Below are positions 30,418 to 35,620 of a DNA stretch of 35,620 bases, piece by piece. The notes below the pieces were generated by a model, which was given only the letters and a program-made list of their open reading frames with translations, was not told the origin of the DNA and searched no databases. The position numbers were made by a program, and so were the translations under genes. Numbering within the stretch: position 1 is the stretch's first letter; the number at the start of each line of letters is the position of its first letter. Source of the stretch: CAYQTE01 sp964420285 (GTDB taxonomy: Bacteria; Planctomycetota; Phycisphaerae; Tepidisphaerales; Tepidisphaeraceae); contig CAYQTE010000051.1 of the NCBI GenBank assembly GCA_964420285.1, forward strand, positions 1 to 35,620, given 5' to 3'.

Positions 30418-31578
30418 TTACTCGCTCTCGGCGCGGACGCGCTGTTCGGCGGGAGTGGCGCCGGACAGCGTCTGCAGCTTGTCGAACAGATCCATCTGCG
30501 TATGCACGCCGAACGACGGCAGCAATTCCCGCGGCGAACCGAAATACGCCACCGAAGCGACGTGATCCTTCAATCCCAACACCAGCAGTTGATCGAAAAA
30601 GTTGAGCGTATCCAGCGTGTGCGTGGTGCAGACAACGGTGACGCCCCGCCGCGAGACGCCGCGCAGCATTTCCATCAGCCGGGCCTGCATCCCCGGATCA
30701 AGACCGCTGGTCGGCTCGTCCAGCAGCAGCAGGCGGGGCTGGATCAACAGCTCGATCGCCACCGACACGCGCTTGCGCTGACCGCCGGATAGAATGCCGA
30801 CGCGCTTGTCGCGATGCTCGAGCAGGCCAACGGCTTCCAGCGCGAAATCGATTCGCTTGGCGCGATCGTCGGGCGTGGCGTCCGGCAGGCGGATCTGCGC
30901 CGCGAAATCCAGGTTTTCAAAGACCGTCAGATCGGTGTAGACGATGTCATCCTGCGTGACAATCCCGATTTTCGAGCGGTAATAATCGAGGTTCTCCTTG
31001 ACGGTCATTCCCTCGTCGAACTCGACTTGCCCGCCGGTGGGAACCATCGTCGACGAGAGCGTGCCAAGCATTAACGATTTTCCCGCCCCCGACGGCCCCA
31101 GCACGCCGGTGAAGGAGTCGGCGGGTATCGTGAGGTTGATGTTCTGGATGAGCGTGCGGCCGTCGCGGATGATCCCCACATCGCGCAGGGAAATTGTCAT
31201 CCCCGCGCCATCGGGCGAAACCTCCAGCGCCTGCCCGTTGTACCGATAGGGCGGCGATGACCCAATCCGCACGGAATCGCCGGGTTTCAGCACCACTCTG
31301 GCAACGCGAGCGCCGTTGACGAACGTGCCGAACCGCGAATCGAGATCCTGCAGTTCCCAGTCGCCCGACTCGGTTTTGATGAGCTTCAGATGCGTGCGCG
31401 AAATGGAGGCGTGTTGCATCTGCACGGTATTGGAATCGGTGCGGCCCACCGTCACCGGCGAGGCCGTCAGCGAAATGGCCGGCCAGTGTTGGACAACCGC
31501 CCGCGAGGTAATTGTACTGGTCATTGTAGCTGCGGATTGTCGGAAATCGGGCTGGGATTGTCCAACGCGCCCGGCCAT
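30418..31578 (-). CDS. ABC transporter ATPase with N-terminal FHA domain
   Basis: 386 aa. Residues about 33-115 are an FHA domain: VGRTDSN, SISRTHLKL, FGTFVNG. The ATPase follows with Walker A GPSGAGKS (161-168), the Q loop TQDD, signature LSGGQRKR (from 263), Walker B LLLLDE (283-288) and switch His (CTTHTLD). The order resembles ABCG-type exporters. The FHA domain implies regulation by phosphothreonine, and a kinase that itself carries an FHA domain is encoded two genes downstream. An internal ATG at 31524 is an alternative start that keeps the FHA domain. It is divergent from the zinc-ribbon gene at 31647. Confidence 0.93.
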   Translation of the reverse strand: MAGRVGQSQPDFRQSAATMTSTITSRAVVQHWPAISLTASPVTVGRTDSNTVQMQHASISRTHLKLIKTESGDWELQDLDSRFGTFVNGARVARVVLKPGDSVRIGSSPPYRYNGQALEVSPDGAGMTISLRDVGIIRDGRTLIQNINLTIPADSFTGVLGPSGAGKSLMLGTLSSTMVPTGGQVEFDEGMTVKENLDYYRSKIGIVTQDDIVYTDLTVFENLDFAAQIRLPDATPDDRAKRIDFALEAVGLLEHRDKRVGILSGGQRKRVSVAIELLIQPRLLLLDEPTSGLDPGMQARLMEMLRGVSRRGVTVVCTTHTLDTLNFFDQLLVLGLKDHVASVAYFGSPRELLPSFGVHTQMDLFDKLQTLSGATPAEQRVRAESE

Positions 31579-31633
31579 GAACTCAGACGCGGCGATCTCG
31601 ACCCGCTTTTTTCGAATTTGCCCGCGCTGGCGA

Positions 31634-31639
31634 TATACT
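31634..31639 (+). promoter_or_regulatory. -10 box (TATACT) of the zinc-ribbon membrane gene, near-leaderless
   Basis: TATACT is followed by 7 nt and the GTG start at 31647; TTCGAA lies 17 nt upstream as a poor -35. Confidence 0.4.
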
Positions 31640-31646
31640 TGCGGTC

Positions 31647-32606
31647 GTGCCCGCGACTCCTTCCGAACCCGCCAAGGACGAATGCTACCGCTGTGGTTAC
31701 GACCTGCGCGGCATCGCCAACGATCACGCCTGCCCCGAATGCGGACTGCTGGCCGAGCGCAGCCGGCGGGTGACGGATGAATTGCATCAAACCCGGCCGC
31801 GATGGCTGCGGAGTTTGTCGTGGGGAATCAATCTCATCCTGCTGGCGGTTTTTGCTCCCTTGGCCGGAGATTTCATCGCCGACCTGTTGTGGCGATTTGT
31901 CGTCGGGCCATGGTTGGCGCCATCGCCATTTCCCGGCAGTCCGATGCAATACAACCCGATGCAATACAACTGGTCGCAGCACGCCAGTCTGCTGGGGTTC
32001 GATCTGAGCGCGGTGCTCCTGCTGGCTGGCGTTATTCTGCTGACTCGCCGCGAAGGGTATCCGCCGGCCGACCGGGCGGACCGCAAGCTGCGAATCGCGC
32101 TGCGTCTGGCGGCGACAGTCCCGGTGCTGGCGATGCTGGTTCTGCACATGAATGCCGATTCGGCCTACGGGTTCTTCAGCCCCTATGGGTTTTACCTGAT
32201 GTCCCGGGATTTATTCCCGAACTTGGTGGCACTGGCCATCCTGTTCTCAACCCCGCTTCCCCTGCTCTTGTTTCTGCGTCTGCGCGGACTCGCCGGCCGG
32301 GCGCGCAGTGCGCATCTGGCCGAGCATTGCAGAATCGTGGGCATAGGCGCCTCGGCGACCACGCTCTATGTGGCGCTTTCCATGCTGACCTTGTACAATG
32401 CCCCAACGCTGGGCCTTGGCACATACTGGATGTGGCGATCTCGTGTGGCGCTCTGGATCGTTGACTTGCTGGCCGTCGCGTCGTGCCTGTTCATGCTCTG
32501 GTATTTGTATCTTCTGGTGCGCTTCGCCATCGCCTTTCGCGTCGCCGCTCGTAACTTACGGCGTACCTGGACCCGCGATGATCGGTCGTTGACACCGCCG
32601 CCTTGA
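31647..32606 (+). CDS. Membrane protein with N-terminal zinc ribbon
   Basis: 319 aa. CYRCGYDLRGIANDHACPECG supplies Cys13, Cys16, Cys29 and Cys32, a zinc ribbon seen in many planctomycete membrane proteins of unknown role. About six membrane helices follow (from WGINLILLAVFAPLAGDFI to IVDLLAVASCLFMLWYLYLLV). The ribbon would face the cytoplasm. The GTG start is supported by the -10 box just upstream and by the ribbon starting at residue 13. A 2 x 15-bp perfect tandem repeat at 31941-31970 gives PMQYNPMQYN in the first loop. The gene is convergent with the aldo/keto reductase and ends 34 bp before a strong inverted repeat. Confidence 0.75.
   Translation: MPATPSEPAKDECYRCGYDLRGIANDHACPECGLLAERSRRVTDELHQTRPRWLRSLSWGINLILLAVFAPLAGDFIADLLWRFVVGPWLAPSPFPGSPMQYNPMQYNWSQHASLLGFDLSAVLLLAGVILLTRREGYPPADRADRKLRIALRLAATVPVLAMLVLHMNADSAYGFFSPYGFYLMSRDLFPNLVALAILFSTPLPLLLFLRLRGLAGRARSAHLAEHCRIVGIGASATTLYVALSMLTLYNAPTLGLGTYWMWRSRVALWIVDLLAVASCLFMLWYLYLLVRFAIAFRVAARNLRRTWTRDDRSLTPPP
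31941..31970 (+). repeat. Perfect 2 x 15-bp tandem repeat inside a coding region
   Basis: CCGATGCAATACAAC occurs twice back to back and encodes PMQYN twice. A five-residue in-frame duplication in an extracytoplasmic or loop segment. Confidence 0.8.
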
Positions 32607-32640
32607 GGAATAGGTGCGATTCAAGCAGACTAATCGACTT

Positions 32641-32710
32641 TTGTAGGGTCCGCACGGCGGACCGTTGTCTCGGCGATTCGGGGTTGTGGTCCGCAGTGCG
32701 GACCCTACAA
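32641..32710. terminator. 23-bp inverted repeat between convergent genes
   Basis: The arms 32641-32663 and 32688-32710 are complementary at 22 of 23 positions, with a 24-nt loop, and begin TTGTAGGGTCCGC. The right arm includes the last codon and stop of the aldo/keto reductase gene. It is well placed to end transcription from both sides. Elements beginning GTAGGGTCCGC look like a mobile intergenic family rather than a simple terminator. Confidence 0.7.
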
Positions 32711-33733
32711 GATCGCCTCGATCCGCTCAAGCTCGTCGGCGCTGAATGCCAACTTGTCGAGCGCCTTCACGTTTTCCCTGATCTGCTCCGGCCGGCTGGC
32801 GCCGATGAGGACTGTGGTGACAGCCTTGTGGCGCAGCACCCAGGCCAGGGCCATTTGGGCGAGCGACTGGCCGCGGGATTTGGCCAGGTCGTTGAGTTTG
32901 CGGATGGCGGTCAGGCGTTTTTCGGTGATGTGCTGCGGGCCGAGGAACTTGCCCAATGACGCTCGCGAATCGGCGGGGATGCCTTTGAGATATTTGTCCG
33001 TGAGCAAGCCCTGCGCCAGCGGGCTGAAGCAGATCACGCCGATGCCGTGACGCTCGACGACAGGGAGCAGATCGGCCTCGATCCATCGCTCGAACATCGA
33101 GTATTTCGGCTGGTGGATGATGGGCATGGTCAGGCCGGTGCGCTGGCATGTCGCGACGACCTCCTCGGTCGCCGCGCCGCGGTAGTTGCTGATGCCGGTG
33201 TAGAGGGCCTTGCCGGATTTGACGGCGTGGTCGAGTGCGCCCAGCGTTTCCTCGATAGGCGTGTTCGGATCGGGGCGATGCGAATAGTAGATATCGACGT
33301 AGTCCAGCCCCAGCCGCTTGAGCGAGGCGTCCAATGAAGCCAGCATGTATTTGCGCGAGCCCCAGTCACCGTATGGCCCGTCCCACATGGTGTAGCCGGC
33401 CTTGCTGGAGATGATGAGTTCATCGCGATGAGCGGCGAAGTCTTGCTTGAGGATGCGGCCGATGCGCAGCTCGGCCGATCCGGGCGGTGGGCCGTAGTTG
33501 TTGGCCAGATCGAAATGCGTGATGCCCAGATCGAACGCGGTGAAGAGCATTTGCCGGCAGTTTTCATGGAAGGCCGGCTCGTCGGCGTGATGGCCGGAAT
33601 CGGTGCCGCTTTCGCCGAAGCTGTGCCAGCATCCCAGCGACATGGCCGGCAACAGAAGCCCAGAGCGGCCGCACCGGCGGTACAAGGTTTCGGCGGCGGC
33701 ATAGCGGTTGGGATCGGGGGTGTACGCGGGCAT
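32705..33733 (-). CDS. Aldo/keto reductase, YghZ/Gpr type (L-glyceraldehyde-3-phosphate reductase-like)
   Basis: 342 aa. LYRRCGRSGLLLPAMSLGCW, NNYGPPPGSAE, GPYGDWGSRKYMLASLDASLKRLGLDYVDIYYSHR and NTPIEETLGALDHAV closely follow E. coli YghZ. The catalytic tetrad is present: Asp75, Tyr80, Lys111 and His152. It would reduce small aldehydes such as methylglyoxal or L-glyceraldehyde-3-phosphate with NADPH (family knowledge). The ATG at 33733 has GGAG 6 nt upstream. The last codon and stop lie in the inverted repeat at 32641-32710. It appears to stand alone. Confidence 0.92.
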   Translation of the reverse strand: MPAYTPDPNRYAAAETLYRRCGRSGLLLPAMSLGCWHSFGESGTDSGHHADEPAFHENCRQMLFTAFDLGITHFDLANNYGPPPGSAELRIGRILKQDFAAHRDELIISSKAGYTMWDGPYGDWGSRKYMLASLDASLKRLGLDYVDIYYSHRPDPNTPIEETLGALDHAVKSGKALYTGISNYRGAATEEVVATCQRTGLTMPIIHQPKYSMFERWIEADLLPVVERHGIGVICFSPLAQGLLTDKYLKGIPADSRASLGKFLGPQHITEKRLTAIRKLNDLAKSRGQSLAQMALAWVLRHKAVTTVLIGASRPEQIRENVKALDKLAFSADELERIEAIL

Positions 33734-33914
33734 TGGTTTCTCCAGTTGTTACCAGCCGGGGGAAGATACCGAGCGGCGGCGATTTCGCCAGTGCGAATCG
33801 TTTTGGCCTTGACTTCCAAGACCGACCGGCGCCCACCTTTATTCCCGTGGCAGAGATCCAATCCGCCGGGGGAATAGCACAATCAGCCGTGATCATTTAG
33901 TCTTTCCGTCGCAT

Positions 33915-34313
33915 ATGCAAAGAAAGCCGATTTCCGAACGAGATTCAACCCCACCTTGGGCGAAGTGGCTGCCGCAGAATACGGCCGTGCCGCAATTGAT
34001 TTTCCGGCCAAGGGAGTTTGTCAGAGCATACCGCTGGTGGCTGGTCCTGCTGCTTCTGGGCGCGTCTGCGGATTTGTTCACGACCTTATGGAACCTGCGA
34101 GCCTACGGCCCAGGGGTTGAAGTGCATGTCGTGCAGCGCTGGGTGTCCCAGATCGTGGGCACAGAAGCGGGCGTGCCGATTGCGAAGTTGATCCAATTGG
34201 CATGTGTCCTGTTTGTCGCCGTATGGTGGCGACCATGGTGTCGATGGATTCTCCTCGGTTGCGCATGCCTGTATGCTCTCGCCGCGGCCAGCAATTATTT
34301 TTATTGGATTTGA
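33915..34313 (+). CDS. Small membrane protein of unknown function
   Basis: 132 aa; family not recognised with confidence. A polar N-terminus of about 38 residues is followed by three hydrophobic segments (WWLVLLLLGASADLFTTLW, AKLIQLACVLFVAVWW, WILLGCACLYALAAASNYFYWI). The pattern ADLFTTLWNLRAYG near the first helix recalls small DUF5658-type planctomycete proteins, but this is a guess. ATG at 33915; no Shine-Dalgarno, with TTTAGT 13 nt upstream as a possible -10 box. The preceding gap 33734-33914 shows no other gene. Confidence 0.6.
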   Translation: MQRKPISERDSTPPWAKWLPQNTAVPQLIFRPREFVRAYRWWLVLLLLGASADLFTTLWNLRAYGPGVEVHVVQRWVSQIVGTEAGVPIAKLIQLACVLFVAVWWRPWCRWILLGCACLYALAAASNYFYWI

Positions 34314-34419
34314 TTTTCGATCCACGCGCGGATGCACTTCCATCGTCGATGATTCGCCCGCTGTCAGACTGCTTTCGGACCGTTGCGGCAACGGTACAAT
34401 TCCCGCGAATGCAGTGTCC

Positions 34420-34602
34420 ATGAAAGAGACCTACAACGAATTCGCCGGCCATAGCGTCGAGCCTCTGGCCGGGCTGAGCGACGGGCTGTTCCGCTTGGCG
34501 ACGAGAATGCTGCTGCTCGATTGCTATTTCCCCGCCATTGTGGGCGCGATTGGAGTGCCACATTCGGGGCAGATGGCGCTGACGTTGCCGGTCAGGTTGT
34601 AG
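34420..34602 (+). pseudogene. Probable 5' remnant of a TMEM175/DUF1211-type channel gene
   Basis: From the ATG at 34420 the frame reads KETYNEFAGHSVEPLAGLSDG, then LFRLATRMLLLD. This resembles the opening of bacterial TMEM175-family proteins (KETYNxxAGxSVERLAALSDGxFAxAMTLLVLD, from memory). The similarity stops at about residue 35, where the frame runs into the antisense of the zinc-ribbon gene ending at 34524, and a stop follows at 34602. The family RxxxFSD motif is damaged (PLAGLSD). TACAAT lies upstream (34395-34400). The remnant is best read as a gene cut off by a past deletion or rearrangement. Confidence 0.5.
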
Positions 34603-35354
34603 CGGCAGGTGACGCACCGCGGCGCGGTGTCTGGTTTGTCGGGGATCATTGCGCAGATGGCGTAAAGCGCGCCGGTGGCGATGGCCGCGATGATCCCCCA
34701 TATGAACTGAGTGACGACAATGTGCAGGGGATCGAGCATGGGGACGAAGAGCATGACCAAACACAGGCCGATCAGCCATTGGCCGTAAACTACGCGTCTT
34801 TGGCCCGACACGAGTCTGGCGGTGGACAGTGCCCACATCAACAGGATCGCCCAGACAATGAAAAAGCTCCAGGGGAAAAAGGCCCGGATGAAACGCACTC
34901 GTTCAACCGGCCGATAGGGCGGCACGTGTTGGTTGTTGTTGTACGGAAAACGCTTGAGGGTCGCCTCGAGCATGGGCATGTATTGCGCATCTATGGGGCT
35001 ACCGAGGCCGAAGCCTTGCGCGCCGCCCAGAGGATCCCGGTAGACCCAATCTCGCTCGCTACGCCGGATCAGTTCGCGTCCGCCGGCCAGGGACTTGCTG
35101 AATTCCTCGGGCGTCGGCAGGTCCGGATGCGGGCCGGGCGCGGTGTATTGTTTCAGATAGGCGATTGTCGCATCGGCGTCGGCCACGTCGATGGCGTACC
35201 GATCGGCCCGGGCTTTGGTCAATGTGGCCAGTTGTGCGTCATTCGACTGGTTCTCCAGAACTTGCAGCCACGCGATGATTCCCAAAGCGATAGCCAGAGC
35301 GAAGCCGATCACCCAATTCCAGGAAGTCCAAGGGTCGCGGCGTTCAAGGGGCAT
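34524..35354 (-). CDS. Membrane protein with C-terminal zinc ribbon
   Basis: 276 aa. One membrane helix at 14-32 and an extracytoplasmic region to about 155 (with DPLGGAQGFGLG) precede three helices (FFPWSFFIVWAILLMWAL, YGQWLIGLCLVMLFVPML, VTQFIWGIIAAIATGALYAICAM). The C-terminus has CVTCRYNLTGNVSAICPECG with Cys247, Cys250, Cys262 and Cys265. The ribbon is the same planctomycete type as at 31647-32606, but at the opposite end of the protein. Function unknown. TATAGT sits 6 nt before the ATG at 35354. Its 3' end overlaps the antisense remnant at 34420-34602. Confidence 0.75.
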   Translation of the reverse strand: MPLERRDPWTSWNWVIGFALAIALGIIAWLQVLENQSNDAQLATLTKARADRYAIDVADADATIAYLKQYTAPGPHPDLPTPEEFSKSLAGGRELIRRSERDWVYRDPLGGAQGFGLGSPIDAQYMPMLEATLKRFPYNNNQHVPPYRPVERVRFIRAFFPWSFFIVWAILLMWALSTARLVSGQRRVVYGQWLIGLCLVMLFVPMLDPLHIVVTQFIWGIIAAIATGALYAICAMIPDKPDTAPRCVTCRYNLTGNVSAICPECGTPIAPTMAGK

Positions 35355-35360
35355 CGCGGC

Positions 35361-35366
35361 ACTATA
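35361..35366 (-). promoter_or_regulatory. -10 box (TATAGT) of the C-terminal zinc-ribbon gene, leaderless
   Basis: On the minus strand TATAGT, then GCCGCG, then ATG at 35354. No good -35. Confidence 0.5.
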
Positions 35367-35508
35367 GCGTTTGTTGGCTTGAAGAATACAGCCCGGAATC
35401 GAGCGGCGGCGTGGGCGGCTCTGGCGCCGAACATGGTGGCCATGCTGCTCGCTGAGTCGCTTTGGGGAACCCTGCCACTGCCCGATATGAAATTTTTTCT
35501 CGAGGCCC

Positions 35509-35537
35509 TTGACAAGCGAATCCGACGACTCTATATT
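35509..35537 (+). promoter_or_regulatory. Near-consensus sigma-70-type promoter
   Basis: TTGACA (35509-35514), 17-nt spacer, TATATT (35532-35537). The best -35/-10 pair in the window. Transcription would start near 35544. Confidence 0.85.
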
Positions 35538-35550
35538 TTAGAGAACTCTA
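35529..35550. promoter_or_regulatory. Putative repressor operator, three alternating half-sites
   Basis: CTCTA (35529-35533), TAGAG (35539-35543) and CTCTA (35546-35550) form two overlapping inverted repeats with 5-nt and 2-nt spacers. They cover the -10 box and the predicted transcription start, a typical repressor position. The regulator is not in the window. Confidence 0.55.
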
Positions 35551-35561
35551 CAGGAGGTTTT

Positions 35562-35620
35562 ATGTCGCAGTCGGATCAGATTCGGGATGATCTCAATTTT
35601 GTCCGCGACGCCGTCGCTCG
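35562..35620 (+). CDS. Start of an unidentified gene, cut by the window edge
   Basis: The ATG at 35562 has AGGAGG (35552-35557) 4 nt upstream and a strong promoter. The visible 19 residues begin MSQSDQIRDDLNFVRDAVA and the frame stays open to the edge. The amphipathic start recalls small planctomycete and acidobacterial proteins that begin (Q/E)IRxDLxYVxxAV, often beside PadR-type regulators, but too little is visible to name it. Confidence 0.7.
   Translation, partial: MSQSDQIRDDLNFVRDAVA

Noticed and set aside
1..35620. CRISPR array, rRNA operon, tRNA genes, insertion sequences or phage genes
   Set aside because: No regularly spaced direct repeats, tRNA cloverleaf, transposase or phage structural protein was recognised on either strand.

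Overview
The window looks like chromosomal DNA of a GC-rich planctomycete, most likely class Phycisphaerae (Tepidisphaerales-like). The clues are a large surface protein with the motif IESLEGRRLLSA (the LEPR-XLL type), two membrane proteins with a CxxC(G/R)Y(D/N)L(R/T)G...CPECG zinc ribbon, several protein-kinase-like proteins with FHA domains, and sparse Shine-Dalgarno signals. This placement is inferred from family habits, not from a search. No phage, insertion sequence, CRISPR array, rRNA or tRNA is visible.

Left part (1-12 kb). A diverged copy of a dispersed repeat is followed by an Anbu proteasome-like peptidase, a HigBA-type toxin-antitoxin pair, a YyaL-type thioredoxin-fold protein fused to a DsbD N-terminal domain, smpB with a glycerophosphodiesterase, and a minus-strand run psd-pssA-gltX (phosphatidylethanolamine synthesis plus glutamyl-tRNA synthetase). 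A full-length DsbD and a second toxin-antitoxin pair follow; the toxin of that pair carries an apparent frameshift in a run of eight T.

Middle (12-26 kb). A glycogen-synthase-like GT-B enzyme is followed by a LEPR-XLL/RTX/PKD/beta-helix surface protein with a textbook terminator, a large membrane pseudokinase, gatB, a VapBC pair, a PilZ protein with a GT4 glycosyltransferase, and an unrecognised five-helix membrane protein. Then comes a long non-coding stretch with the second copy of the dispersed repeat and the tmRNA gene ssrA, the RNA partner of SmpB encoded 21 kb away.

Right part (26-35.6 kb). A four-helix-bundle (23S intervening-sequence family) protein is followed by a minus-strand module: FHA-ABC ATPase, ABC-2 permease, then an FHA/zinc-ribbon/Ser-Thr kinase/Sel1 receptor. 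This is a candidate phospho-regulated transport or signalling unit. The end holds two zinc-ribbon membrane proteins, a YghZ-type aldo/keto reductase, a small membrane protein, a probable TMEM175-family remnant, and the start of an unknown gene behind a near-consensus promoter.

Two features recur across the window. First, many start codons lie 6-10 nt after a TAtNNT -10 box without any Shine-Dalgarno, which suggests leaderless mRNAs. Second, several gene borders carry long imperfect inverted repeats whose arms have an 8-9 nt internal period.
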